In this document: piece by piece, positions 11,373-23,014 of the stretch
Numbering within the stretch: position 1 is the first letter of the stretch
How the letters are laid out: each line of letters begins with the position of its first letter
From: Adenophora triphylla var. japonica
Lineage: Eukaryota; Streptophyta; Magnoliopsida; Asterales; Campanulaceae
Assembly: GCA_022495995.1 (NCBI GenBank)
Contig: JAFEMH010002342.1
Coordinates: 248,001-312,000, forward strand
Reading direction: 5' to 3'
DNA: 64,000 bases
Notes under the pieces: generated by a model
Told to the model about the DNA's origin: nothing
Seen by the model: the letters and a program-made list of their open reading frames with translations, nothing else
Database searches by the model: none
Program-made: the position numbers and the translations under genes

Positions 11373-11709
11373 TCCAAAGGTTCAGCCACTCGACCACCTT
11401 GGTCACCTAATCCGTCTCGGCATTCGCCAGATCGGATCCTTTTCTATCGACAACCCCACTCGCCCTGCAAGTGACGTTGCCGAGGGGCTTCTGTAAGTAC
11501 CCAAATCTGGCTCATGCCTTCCGGTTAAGTTTTCCGGCAATTTCCCGGACTTTCCTAAAGTCCGGGAGCAATTCCGGAACTGTTCCGAACCTTCCGAGGA
11601 ATGAAGGGACTGATTTAAATTAAAAGGGCACGTTTTCCTTAATATGGAAAACCTTCTAGAAGTGCCACCTTGCATGATTCTAGAAACATGCTGAGTCACA
11701 CAGGATAAT

Positions 11710-11783
11710 GCCGCACGGCTGCATTAGGAGGGAACTCCTAGCCGCACGGCCTCATTAGCCTTATCCAGACTGCCTATAAATAG
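11710..11783 (+). promoter_or_regulatory. LTR promoter of A: paired motif plus TATA box
   Basis: GCCGCACGGC occurs at 11710-11719 and 11741-11750, 31 bp apart, each followed by (G/T)CATTAG-type sequence. TATAAATAG follows at 11775-11783, giving the normal sense promoter of the element. Motif-to-TATA spacing is about 25 bp. Confidence 0.7.
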
Positions 11784-12119
11784 AGCCCTCCTCTACCCAT
11801 TTTAGAAAAACAACAACATACCATATTCAGCACAAAAGCTCTGTTCAAGCCCTGCTGCGAAAATCTCAGAAGTTGAAGAGTGCCAAGAAGCCACCTCCCT
11901 CCTCCTTGAAGCCTTCCAAGTTGGTCCATCCACTAGGCAAGAATCAAAGAAGAAGAGGTCACCACCATTGGTAACCTCTCACTCCCTTACCTTGCATCAT
12001 GCATGTTTATGTGATATAATTGCTCCTTGCATTCATATATTACTATCATCTTGCTTGGAACTTGGTATTTGTTGTTAAAGATCCTATCTTTATTCATATA
12101 AATCATACCCCCTCCCCCT

Positions 12120-12520
12120 TTGCATCCTTTGCATAAAATAAGTATCCTTTGCCCATAAAAATATAATCTTTGCATTAAAGGTGCATCATTTGCACCTAAA
12201 AATCCCTTTTTTTACATAAAAATGGTATCCTTATGCATCCTTTGCATATAAAAATGTAATCTTTATATTCAAATTGCATCCTTTGCATCCTAAAACTCAT
12301 TCTCATACATAAAAATGTATCCTTTGCATTAAAGATCATTTCTTTGCATGAAAGAAGCATCCTTTGCCTAAAAATGCTATTTTCCTATAAAAAATGCATC
12401 CTTTGCATAAAAATTCTTTCTTTACATCAAAAGGCATCATTTACAAATCAAAAGCATCCTTTGCACCCAAAAATGTCATCTTTTCACTAAAAATGTCATT
12501 TTTACATGCATTCCCCCATG
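12120..12520 (+). repeat. Degenerate TGCATCCTTTGCAT array inside LTR
   Basis: GCATCCTTTGCATAAAAAT-like units of about 20-30 bp repeat irregularly through the transcribed half of the LTR. The same array is in the B LTRs at about 14395-14800 and 31930-32340. No coding potential was seen. Confidence 0.6.
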
Positions 12521-13268
12521 TCCCCATTAGCAACCTTCGGAACGGACCGGTGTAAAGATCCTATCTTTACATCGTTCCTTCCATTAAAGGTGCCAAAATC
12601 TCTTTAGAAAGGGATAAACCTTAAACCTATATCTCCGATTTTCGCTTGAGACGAGCATGATAGCTCCCATATAAGCTCAATCGTCTCAAAGCTTAGGATT
12701 GATGGGCTAAGGACGCTCCTTTTCTAAAGAACCCCATTTTGGACTATAAAAGAGAGTCCTTCTCTCGATCACGCAAAGACCCAAGGTCAAATAGCGATGA
12801 TCACAAGTCCAAGATGAGGACGGGATCAAAGTCCCGAACACATAAAAAATCCAAGGAATCCCGAGCGACAACCAACTAAATGGTTTGTACGTCCGGAAGA
12901 CGACTTGGGACATTCCCCCCCCCCTCTTTTCAACACATGCACACAAGAAAGCACGTAAGCAAGCACGAAAAATGGAATCTAGGGAGACTTGCTACGGCAA
13001 GGCACCTTGGGTGAACGACGATCCGTTCTTCCCAAGGGGTAACTTAACCTCTGAACCCTAAAATCCTTTTTTTCAAAGTTTTGAGGAAATCAAAATGGTG
13101 TGGCGACTTCGTTTTTCAAATTAAACCGGATGTTTTCAAACTCGCGTGAATCCGATCTAAAAACAAAAATTTAGAATTTGGGCACACATTCACAATTATG
13201 TAAGGAGGGATCGTCCAGCGGCCAACAACTGAGCTGGAAACAACGACCCTCCCGAGAGGCAGCCGAGG

Positions 13269-13759
13269 ATGGTCTTAGTCATTTCTGAGGAGATGAGCAA
13301 GAACCAAATCAAGAGTTCTATCTACCACCTGAAGAAAGCTCCCCATGTTCCTCAAAAGTCTGAGGTTCCAAATGATGTGATCAGTTTTTACCCATACGAG
13401 TTGTCGTCCAGTCCTTTAGCCCGTCAGCAGACATTGATCGTCCCTGGCTTCATTGACAATTGTGAATCAAGAAGGATATTGATTGATACCGGGGCAGCCA
13501 AAGATATTTTGTTCTACAACGTCTATCAGAAGATGGGTCTACCTGATAGTCGCCTAAGTCCCTACTTAGGTCATCTTGAAGGATTCACCAATCATAGGGT
13601 AGACGCCAAGGGACAGATTGATTTGCCCGTTGATCTCGGGGATCATCCTTTGAGGACCATTCGAACGGTTACTTTCGTTGTAATTGATGTTATAAGTGAC
13701 TATCATGCAATACTCGGCCAACCAGGCCAAGCAGCTCTAGGGATCGTCGCGTCCGTCCC
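13269..13759 (+). pseudogene. Element C aspartic protease, split by insertion of B
   Basis: The retropepsin active site LIDTGAAKDI (DTGA at residues 73-76) and the ILGQPG motif near residue 153 are visible. The frame is cut after VASV by the 5' LTR of B. At 33024 the same frame carries on into an IKFPT segment, the usual downstream part of this domain, before a stop near 33137. The function would be polyprotein cleavage. The gene is disrupted. Confidence 0.8.
13755..13759 (+). repeat. Target site duplication of element B (GTCCC), left copy
   Basis: GTCCC directly precedes TGTAAG of the 5' LTR, and the same five bases follow the 3' LTR at 33024-33028. Five bases is the normal size for gypsy integrases. 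Confidence 0.9.
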
Positions 13760-15471
13760 TGTAAGTACCCAAATCTGGCTCATGCCTTCCGGTTAAATTT
13801 CCCGGCAATTTCGGTAAGTTTTCCGGTAATTCCCCGGACCTTCCTAGTGTTCCGGAAATATTCCGGAACAGTCCCAAATTAATTAAAGGCTGAAGAGGAG
13901 CCTTCCTAATTAAGAAACACGTTTTTCTTAATTAGGAAGAACCTTCTAGAATTTTCCACCTTGCATGGTTCTAGAAATGCTGAGTCACAATGGATAATGC
14001 CGCACGGCTGTATTAGCTCGAGGTCCCTAGCCGCACGACCTCATTGGCGATTTCCAGACTGCCTATAAATAGAGCCCTCCTCTACCCATTTCAACACACA
14101 CAATTGACACAACAAAATCAACTCACAAAATCATAATACTCCCAAGAGGCTGTTGAAGATCCAAGAAGGTGAAGAAGAAGGCCAAGAAGCTCCCTCCCTC
14201 CTCCTTAAAGATCCAAGATCAACCTCTCCTCCTAGCTCCATCCAAAGAAGAAGGAAGCCATTGGTAACCTCGCACGCCCTAACCTCGCATCCTAATTGCT
14301 TTATAAATTGCTCATTGCATTGTCTTTATATTGCTTGGGACTTGGTAGATTAAAGATCACATCTTTATATTCCCCCTTCCCCTTTTGCATGCATTAGACA
14401 TCATTTGTCATAAAAATGTAGTCTTTCCCCATAAAGGTGCATCCTTTTCACCTAAAACCCCCATTTTTCCAATAAAAATGTCATCTTTATGCATCCTTTG
14501 CATATAAAAATCAAATCTTTTCAATCAAAATGCATCATTTGCATTCAAAATCCCTTTTCCAAGCATCATTTGCTTTAAAGACCATGTCTTTACCATAAAT
14601 TATCATCATAATGCTTTTTAAAAATGCAATCTTTATGCATCATTTGCATAATGAATGCCAAGTTCTTCATAAAAATGCATCATTTGCATAAAAACCATAT
14701 CTTTATGCATCATTTGCAATAAAGATCATTCCTTTGAATCAAGTGCATCATTTGCAACCCAAAAATGTCATCTTTTCATTAAAGTGTCATTTTTACATAC
14801 ATTCCCCCCATTCCCCCATTAGCAACCTAGGAACGGACCGGTGTAAAAGATCCTATCTTTACATCGTTCCTTCCATAAAGGTTTCATAATCTCTTTAGAA
14901 AGGGACACCTTCGAACCCTATATCTCTGATCATCACTTAAGATGAGTATGAAGCATCTATACAAGCTCGACCATCTTAAGGTGTAGGATTGATGGGCTAA
15001 GGACCCTCCTTTTCTAAAGAACCTCATCTTTAACTACAAAGAGAGTCATTCTCTCGATCACGCAAGTCCCAAGGTCTAAAAAATGCGATGATCACAAGTC
15101 TAAGATGAGGGCGGGATCATAATCCCGAATACATAAAATCCAAGAAATCCAGAGCGACAACCAACAAATGGTTCGTACGTCCGAAAGACGACTTGGGACA
15201 TTCCCTCCTTATTTTCAAACACATGCACACAAGAAAGCACGCAAGCAAGCACGATTAATGAAATCATGGGAGACTTGCTCCGGCAAGGCACCTTGGGTGA
15301 ACGACGATCCGTTCTTCCCAAGGGGTAACTTAACCTTCGAACCCATAAAACCTTTTTTTCAAAGTTTTGAGGTAATCAAAATGGCGTGGCGACTCCGTTT
15401 TTCAAAATAAACCGGATGTCTTCAAACTCGCGTGAATCCAACAAACACAAAAATTTGGGCACACATTCACA
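13760..15471 (+). repeat. 5' LTR of element B (1712 bp)
   Basis: Runs from TGTAAGTACC to CATTCACA. It is the same length as the 3' LTR (31312-33023), with about 18 substitutions and no indel noticed. It contains the paired motif, the TATA box and the TGCAT array. Confidence 0.93.
13999..14072 (+). promoter_or_regulatory. LTR promoter of B: paired motif plus TATA box
   Basis: GCCGCACGGC at 13999 and GCCGCACGAC at 14030, 31 bp apart, are followed by TATAAATAG at 14064-14072. The 3' LTR has GCCGCACGAC at 31551 and GCCGCACGGC at 31582, so each LTR has one mutated copy, but a different one. Confidence 0.7.
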
Positions 15472-15474
15472 GTT

Positions 15475-15493
15475 TGGCGACTCTGCTGGGGAC
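15475..15493 (+). other. Primer-binding site of element B
   Basis: TGGCGACTCTGCTGGGGAC begins three bases after the LTR end. TGG at the start fits a tRNA 3' CCA end, and this sequence type is what I recall from Ogre/Tat elements, described as tRNA-Arg-like. I could not match it to a specific tRNA here. Confidence 0.7.
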
Positions 15494-16830
15494 ATCCCAA
15501 AGGAGAAAAGCTTTTATTTTCAAAACAAAAAAATCGATACTCGGTATATAGGTGGAAACCACTTGCCTTTCCTGTACACTCTCTGACGTGGGAGTTGGGA
15601 TAACCGGTGGTTTAACAATCCCACGTACCGGTATCACTTTTTCGAAAAAAATAGAAGGAAAGCTTTTCCCTTTGAGCGGGTTAGACTCCCGTCGCCGATT
15701 CCATTAATCATGCTTGCTTTCTTTACCATGCATTGCATCATTTGCATCTTGGAATCTGTGCATACTTTGAACGGGAAACAACCCGAAAAATAGCAAAAGG
15801 AGTGGAACCTGGAAAATTGATCCATGCAGTCGTACGACTCAATCCTCATTAGATTTTGACCGGGCAACCTCAGTGGCAATTCCACCAGGAAAAATCATGG
15901 TTAATCTGGCAGTCCTAGCAGCTTGGGGCTACTCAGCTCCATGGCCGATTTGGGGCTCCCAGAAAATTTACGTGCTTATGTGTTGCATTCTCCCCGTCCC
16001 GAAAATCATTCCTTTAAAACACATTTATGAAAATCTCTGTTTTAACTCAAAAAGGAACATTTTTAGGAGACCGCACACTACGCGCACTTGATATATCCTG
16101 TACACTTTTGCACGCACGTCCTTCAAACCCGAGGGTGGTTCCAGCTGCAGTCACGGACAGCCTTACGATGCTCCCGGGCGCGCACGGAATCATCCCAACC
16201 TCCCCATGGCGGCCAGTGTTGACCAATGCACGATCCCGTGTCACACGTTTCAAAAAACCGTGACTTTTTGGTTGGTTTTTGGTCTAGTCCGTGTCATATA
16301 GCCCAGTTGCATACCCTCGTAAAGGTCAAGCCTTAGTTCATAACGGAAGAAGAACTCTGCCAAAATTCCGACAAGGAAAAATTGGCGAGATCTCAACTCC
16401 GACATTGACTATTGACCTTGACCTGCACGGAATGCGTAAGAGTCAAGACCGAGTCTTTGCCAACAAATCAAAAGATCTTTCGCTCAAGCGAAGCTCTGCT
16501 AAAATTCCGACAAGGAAAAATTGGCAAGATCTTGACCCGGCATTGACTTCAATTCTAACTCACGCCCGACGTATGCAACAAAGTTCAATGTGAAACTGTG
16601 TCATCCAGCTTTTACCGCCCGACCCATGCCTATTATATTCTCGGACATTACCGAAAGTCAAAACGTCAATCGCTCAAGCGAAATTCTGCCAAAATTCTAT
16701 CAAGGCAGAAAGACGAGACTTTCCCGGTATTGCCTTGACTATAATCCGCATCGATCGTGCGTTGAAAGTTCCTATGACCCGCTAGACCCGTTAGGAGCGT
16801 TCTTTACTCTCGGTCGGTGGGATCCGCGTG
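15494..16830 (+). other. Leader of element B with a three-fold imperfect repeat
   Basis: No convincing frame is present. Imperfect repeats start at about 16352, 16493 and 16681 and share CTCTGCCAAAATTC, CAAGGAAAAATTGG and CGCTCAAGCGAA. Long leaders are usual in this lineage. The segment could carry packaging or dimerisation signals, but nothing here proves that. Confidence 0.5.
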
Positions 16831-17113
16831 CCCTATAGGACCCTCGCCCGGGGCTGTCCACCCTGGGAGGTCGAAATACAGGTGGAATACGAGGGGCTTA
16901 TAGACGTAGTGACGGAACCCACTGATCCAGGATCTAGAGTAGTTACGAAAAAGAAGGGCAAACCCCCTTTTCCAACCAAATAGATATTAATAAAAGACAC
17001 TGTTTTAAGTAAACTGGAAGATTCTAATTTGCATATTGCCCGAGCCTTCAGCCTAAACACCTACCCCGAGTCTAAACCTTTCCTATCCCTTTCCCGCGGC
17101 GAGAAAGAAGTGG

Positions 17114-17949
17114 GTGAGAACACCGGGTCGCCGACTTGTTAGCGCAAAATTCTCGGAAGTTCGCGAGAATCCTCGCTTGCGGCTTTTCGGTGTCAAAATG
17201 GCCAACATGGTAGTCAACAATGGTAATGACCAAGTAGTCGGAGAGGCCATCCCGATTCAGCCCAAGCCTCACATATGGTATGATGTATGCGATCGTGAGG
17301 ACCTGCCCTGAGTATGAGTACTAAGAATGGATCAATGAAGACGCTCCTTCGAGAAAGAAGAAGAAGAGAAAGTCCACACAACAGAAGCTAAAAGAAAGGT
17401 ATGAAGCCGGAGACAAGAGCGTCGGAACTCTAGGGGAGCCTTATGGCAAGTTCGATTACTATGTCAGCTATGCCAAACAGCCCGCCAAGGAACCCATCAT
17501 TCAAAGCACAAATTCCCCTGATACCCCCATGTACAATGATCCTCTTGAAGCGTAAAGTGCTGAATTTGTGGCCATCGTAAAGTTCAATGAGAAGCTAGCA
17601 GATCTAGAAGCGTAATACGTAAAGCATATTGAATACGTAGCCGGTCAAGGAAGAATTAAGATCCTCTCAAGAAGACTTCATCAAAGCATTATCCAGGCCA
17701 ACCTCCCCGTTGGCTACACCGACAAGGTCGTGGTGTCCAAGATCGAAAAGAGAAAATGAATTATCGGCGGTGCATTGATAAGATGAGCCGAGACTCTTCA
17801 GTCAATGAGCCCAGTTGTCACGGACGAGCTCACTGAGAGATTGCATCAAGCTACTCTAGCTCCCTCACTATCTTTCCACGGTACCGGCCTGTCAACGATT
17901 TCCGGCAAGTTTTTGATCAATTTGAAGTCTCCAACTTTCTGAAGAACGC
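17114..17949 (+). pseudogene. Element B gag-like remnant
   Basis: A frame from 17114 reads through a FGVKMANMVVNNGNDQVV segment to PHIWYDVCDREDLP and stops at 17309. Further sense text (GEPYGKFDYYVSYAKQPAKE, then FNEKLADLEA) is broken by at least four stops up to the hAT insertion at 17950. Position after the leader and before pol suggests gag, but no zinc knuckle or capsid motif is clear. After the hAT element the sequence jumps to the part equivalent to A 1445, so the protease was deleted. Confidence 0.5.
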
Positions 17950-18110
17950 TAGACATGGCCAAATCCGGGTACGGGTACGGGTACGGGTCCGAACCGCCGG
18001 GTCACGGGTCCAAAAATGGAGACCCGGAACCGAACCGTGAGAGGCACGGATACGGGTACGGTTCCGAAACGGGTCCTACGGGTACGGTTCCACGGGTCCA
18101 AAATAATTAT
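17950..18110 (+). repeat. hAT-1 left terminal inverted repeat and subterminal GGGTAC array
   Basis: TAGACATGGCC, then repeated CGGGTACGGGTACGG and CGGGTCCGAACC units. The partner array is at 21875-22114 and ends GGCCATGTCTA. Confidence 0.85.
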
Positions 18111-18843
18111 GTTTTTTTCAAAAAAATTTTTCAAATTTAGTTGTTACCTATTTTTTTTTTTCAAATTTAGTTGTTACCTTACCTTCTTCTTTTTTTTTTT
18201 TTTTTAGTTATTAAGAAGGACATAAATAAAGTTATAAATAGTCTTTAACTTGCCTTACCAATGCCAATTGCCAAAATGCCAATGCCATCCTCTGTTGGAG
18301 TTTGGACCGTTGCCTTGCCCCTACCCCTACCCGGCCGGCTAAGGCCTTACTAACCTAACCCACATCCACAGTAAGTCAGTAAGTAGTAAGTAGTAACCCT
18401 CCTTGTCAATTTGTCATTGTCATTTGTCAATGTCATTGACTCATAATTGTCGATACTTTTTCATTACCAATGCAATTGCAAATGGCAATGGTCCAATTTC
18501 AATAATAAAGAACATAAATAAAAAACTTGTATTTTAAAAAATTTGATTTGAATTTTGAGGTGAGATGAGATGAATGAAAATAGTAAAAAGATCGGTTAAA
18601 TTATAATAATTTTATATAATGAATTAATAAAGTAATAATGTAAAAAAAAGGGACGGTACCCTTTAAATTTTATTAATATAAAAATAAATTTACAATGAGG
18701 GGGACAAACCAACCTTGCCCTTTTATAAGTAAGGGAGGACATAAGGAGCCTTACCTCTTTTATTACAATAATTATCTAATTCTATTCTAAAATCTAACCT
18801 ACATAAAAAAAATACAATTTAAAAAAAATTACAATTACTTACC

Positions 18844-21108
18844 TTAATCGCTTCCCGTTCCCGTTGTATTACCATCAAAGTAGTCATCATCATCGGAAGA
18901 AAGCGCATTTGAGGAGTCTTGCTCTCTTCTTTCCGCTTTGAACCAATCATTCAACAAAGTTTGACGTTCTAAATTAGCAGTTGTTAATCTTAATCGCCTA
19001 GCGTCCAACATATTACCACCAATGCTAAACGCCGACTCCACTGCAACCGTTGATGCGGGACAAGCAAGTATTTCTCTTGCAATCATAGAAATGATATGAA
19101 AAGAAATTGCTTTCTTGGACCACCAACTTAAAATATCAAAGTTTTCGATATCATATTCAAATATTCCATTTAAATATTTATCAAATTCACCATTAGAACC
19201 GCCGACTCGAGCTTGTTGTTTTTCATAAAAATTTGCCACAAATGATGATGATGATGACATTGACGACGATGAGGAAGCTTGAACCGAAGGTTGGCGGCTT
19301 GGCAGGCTTGCACCATAAAGTGAGTTGTACTCTTTAAAAATATCATAAAATGCTTTTCTAACTTCACCAACAATTTGAGTTACGTTTGGTAAACAAGGAT
19401 CACTTTGACCAAATAAATTTGAATAATAAAAAGAAAGAAATGCTTCCAAACCTTCTTCTCTTACTCTTGGATCTAATAACTTAGCAATCAAAAAAAGCAT
19501 TGGAATATTTGTAAAATATTTTCTCCACTTTTCTAACATTTTGCAAACGGCGCCTCCAAGTATAGGATCATTTAAAAACTCACAAAAAACTGTAGAAATT
19601 TCGGCACAATGATCAAGAACTAAACTAGAAGTAGGATAATACGTACCGGATAGTGCCAACGTTGCTTCCTTGAATTTCTTCAACAATTTAATCATACTAG
19701 CACATTCTTCCCATAATCGACCATATATTGGAACATTATAATTTATGGAACCCAAAAATAAGCAAATATCACCTCTATGATCATAAGAATCTTCTAATAG
19801 TTTAAGGGTGGAATTCCATCTAGTTGATACATCTGTTGATAATTTTTTGTAAGGCTTGCCATTATCTTTGCAATATTTTCTCCATTGGGCTTTCACATTT
19901 GATTTTTTCATAATAGTATAAATTGCACTTCTAATTGGATTCACAGATAGATGCAAAGCAGATAAACCATCTTGTACACATAAATTTAAAATATGGCAAA
20001 AACATCTAATATGAAAAAATTTACCACCAAAGGATGGTTGACAAATAGAAATTAATTCGGGTAAACTAGCAGTATTAGCGCTAGCATTATCAAAAGACAT
20101 TGAAAACACTTTTGTAACAAGATTATATTCTTGCAAAATTGATTGTAATTTAAGAGCAATATTATGAGCTGTGTGCGATTCATCAAAATCTTTATATGCT
20201 AGTAACCTCTTTTGAATTCTCCAAGAATCATCAATCCAATGACATGTTACTCCCATATAAAAACGTTCCATACCCGGGTCACTCCATATATCGGAACAAA
20301 TAGAAACTTTAGAAGACAAATCACCAAATAATTCAACTAAATGCAATTTATGTTCTCCGAACATATTTTTAATATCACGTGTGAGTGTCGTACGTGATAT
20401 TTTTTTTTGCGGAGGGATTAAGAGAAAGTTTAGCAAAATTTTCATATGCCTCATCATCGGGGAAACTAAAGGGAAGACTTTTCAAACAAACAAGTTTAAC
20501 CATTTCTTTCCTATGAACATGGTCGGAATATGTAAATAGATTAGAAGAAGACGTACCTACGCCACTTTTTTTTGTGACAGAGTGAATCCTTGCAATTGCG
20601 TTTGAGACGTAGTCATCCCATATTCGGCGGGATGTTTGGTTCTCATATGCTTAGAATAATTACCGTATCCATCACCGAAATACCATGGATATCTTACATG
20701 GCAATAGTTGCATTTTCCATATATTTGCTCAAGATTTTCGCCCTTTGCATCTCCTTGCACCTTCTTGAAGTGTTTTACGAAAATATCCGATTTCGTAGCC
20801 CTTGTAGGTCTAGGAGCGTCACTTGTTGCTTTACGACGCCGCCCTCCTTGACCTCCTCCTCTAATGGTTTCCATAGTATTTCAGTCACTTTCTTGAGTAT
20901 TCGGACTCGAAGCACCAAAATTAGGAAGCTCTTCCACTTCATCATCATCTTCTTGTTCAACCTCATGTTCCCATGCATTTTGGCCCGAAATACCCCCATC
21001 AAAATAAGGACGACCCTCCTCTTCGGAAAATGTTGGTGGTGGTGGTGGTGCTTGGGAGGATGATGATTTCCTACCCTTCTTGCTAGCAAGATTTTTAAGC
21101 ATATTCAT
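18844..21108 (-). pseudogene. hAT-1 transposase (BED finger plus hAT core), broken at two homopolymers
   Basis: An N-terminal stretch starts at 21108, or at METIRG (20874) if the in-frame TGA at 20881-20883 is real. The BED zinc finger has CNYCHV and KHMRTKH (about 20700-20640). The core runs from 20457 to 18844 (537 aa) with ICSDIWSDPGMERFYMGVT (first catalytic Asp), FSMSFDNASAN (second acidic region), RCFCHILNL, and the C-terminal dimerisation motif TVAVESAFSIGG. The role is cut-and-paste transposition as a nuclear multimer. The two breaks between BED and core both fall at poly-T/A runs (about 20565-20572 and 20400-20408). They may be sequencing errors or recent slippage. Confidence 0.85.
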
Positions 21109-22122
21109 GTTTGAAAATAAGAAAAAGAAATGAAAATATGTGAAATGAATGGAAATATGTGAAATGAAGGATTAAAATATGGATGTAAAGGATGAAAATA
21201 TGGATGTTGAATGGAAAGATTGAAGCTTGATCAGATTTGAGCTTTAGAAAGGCTTTGAAATTTAGAATGAACAATTTTCGTTAGAGAGAAAGAGTGAGAG
21301 ATAACTGAGTTTGTGAAGTAAATTGTTTGGGGTGGGAAATGGTATTTATAGTTAGATAATTATATATGGATAACAATTTTATTTTTTTTGAAGGAATGAA
21401 AAGATGTTAAAAAGTCAGTCAAACGGTAATATTTTGGTCAAATGGACTGTCCGTTACTAATGCCAAGGGGACTGAAATGAAAAAAGGCCAAAAGAAATTC
21501 TGGGAAACTGTCACAATGTGACCGTTCTGAGTCTGACTTCATCACTTTTTTATACATGGTTTGGTTTAAAAATAAAAAAAAAATAAAAAATTTGAATTGG
21601 AATTGGATTGGCGCGGGGCACGCGAGGGCAGACAAGAGAAGAGAGACCCTTTTTTTTTGGCTTTTTCTCCTTCACTTCAGACTTCAGTCAGTACTTTAGA
21701 CACTACACAGACATGGCCTACCTACTAGTACTACTTCCTAGGCTTTTTTCATAAATAGTACTACTTTTTTTTAAAATTAAAAAAAAAAAATCTATCACAA
21801 TCTGGCTCCTACACAGCTACACTTTAGAGACATGGCCTACTCGGCTACTAGTACTACTTCCTATCCTAGGCTTTTGACGCGGGTCCTACGGCGGGTCTTA
21901 CGGGTACGGTTCCACGGGTCGTAACGGGTACGGTTCCACGGGTTGGAACCGCCGGGTCACGGGTTTTGAGAAAGAGGAACCGGAACCGAACCGCCAATTA
22001 TACGGGTACGGGTCCAACGGTTCCGCGGGTCGAAACGGGTACGGTTCTGGCGGGTCAAATCCGGGTACGGTTCCACGGGTCCAAACGGGTACGGGTACGG
22101 GTCGGCCATGTCTAAAGAACGC

Positions 22123-23014
22123 TGACAAGACTGCTACTCCCTAGGGCAACAGCAAGAAGGAGTGAGATCCCGGTCCAACCTTTGTCAAGCCACCCTCGAG
22201 TCAATAAGTAGTGTAGGGTCCAGAGTCAGTAGCGTCTGTTCAGTTGAGTCAGGAATCTTTGAAGTCCAGTCCTCTGAGTCATCCGAAGGCCTCACGCCCG
22301 AGGACTATCAAAATGTAATCGATGTCATCTTTCCCCTTATTTTGAATGAAATGACAGATCCTTGAGTATCCTCTTATTGCCAACTTAACAAATGATAAAT
22401 TAACTCAAAACTTAACAACAAGCTTAATAATGAATCATTTGAACACGATGCAAACACACTAAATGAACAATACATTAAAGAAATCTTTAAGCGGTGTTTC
22501 AAAAAGAGGAAAACCGGGCCCAAGCCTGCCGAGGAGGTTTTTGACAAGTGTGAACTTGGTGCGTCGAGGAACCTAAAGAGACACAGATCGGAAACTTCTT
22601 CCGGGGGTTGAACGGGACGACCGATCGACCGCTCGGGGAATACGTCGACGTGTTTGCATGGTCATACAGGGATATGCCGGGGCTAGACAGTTCGATAGTA
22701 GAGCACAGTAATCCCTCTAGCACCGCATGCTAAGCCAAAAAAGCGACCGAGGAAGATCAAGCCGAGAATGGTCTCTACAGTCAAAGAAGAAATTGAGAAG
22801 CTACGCGGGTAGGATTCATCAGAGTCATCGAATATCCGACATGGTTGTCCAATATTGTGACCGTCACCAAGGCCAATGGGAAGGTGCGCTGCTGTGTGGA
22901 TTTCCGAGATCTGAACAAGGCCAGCCCCAAGGACGATTACCCTTTGCCAAACATAGACATCCTGGTGGACTCCACTGCCAACTACGAAGTCAAATCCTTC
23001 GTTGATGGCTTTGC
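22123..23014 (+). pseudogene. Element B pol linker and RT N-terminus, frameshifted
   Basis: Continues element B after hAT-1. From about 22237 the sequence matches A from about 1445 (ESGIFEVQSSESSEG, then LTPEDY). The protease and G-patch region is missing. RT text follows in several frames with stops, including KHRHPG and NYEVKSF equivalents near 22990. Confidence 0.7.

Larger units (their letters stand above)
1..13194 (+). mobile_element. Element A: Ty3/gypsy (Tat/Ogre-like) LTR retrotransposon, 5' part outside the window
   Basis: The order is protease, G-patch, reverse transcriptase, two RNase H regions and integrase on the plus strand, then two minus-strand extra genes, tandem repeats and a 1.7-kb LTR ending at 13194. 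The second RNase H between RT and integrase, the very long 3' region and the antisense genes fit the Tat/Ogre branch of Ty3/gypsy. The sense coding part has many stops and frameshifts, so this copy cannot be autonomous. Its right flank starts ATTAT, a candidate 5-bp target duplication whose partner would lie left of the window. The right flank is element C, so A is probably nested in C. Confidence 0.88.
11492..13194 (+). repeat. 3' LTR of element A (1703 bp)
   Basis: It starts TGTAAGTACCC and ends CACATTCACA, as do the two B LTRs, but differs from them throughout. A is therefore a sister copy, not part of B. It contains a TATA box (11775), a paired palindromic motif (11710-11750) and a degenerate TGCATCCTTTGCAT array. 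The 5' partner would be upstream of the window. Confidence 0.88.
13195..13759 (+). mobile_element. Element C, left segment (older Tat-type gypsy; continues at 33024)
   Basis: This short stretch between the LTR of A and the 5' LTR of B encodes a protease unlike that of A. It is directly continuous with 33024 onwards once B and one GTCCC copy are removed. It is therefore the host element into which B, and probably A, inserted. The part from 13195 to 13268 has a GGIVQRP-like gag-pro linker with stops. Confidence 0.85.
17950..22114 (-). mobile_element. hAT-1: 4.2-kb hAT DNA transposon inside element B
   Basis: The perfect 8-bp target duplication AAGAACGC lies at 17942-17949 and 22115-22122. Terminal inverted repeats start TAGACATGGCC at both ends. 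Arrays of GGGTAC and CGGGTCC units fill about 130 bp at the left end and 220 bp at the right end, as expected for transposase-binding subterminal repeats. One minus-strand transposase gene lies between. Because B is itself young, hAT-1 is younger still and is nearly intact. Confidence 0.93.

Noticed and set aside
17960..18000. GGGTAC array as telomere or satellite
   Set aside because: It is bounded by hAT termini and mirrored at the other end.
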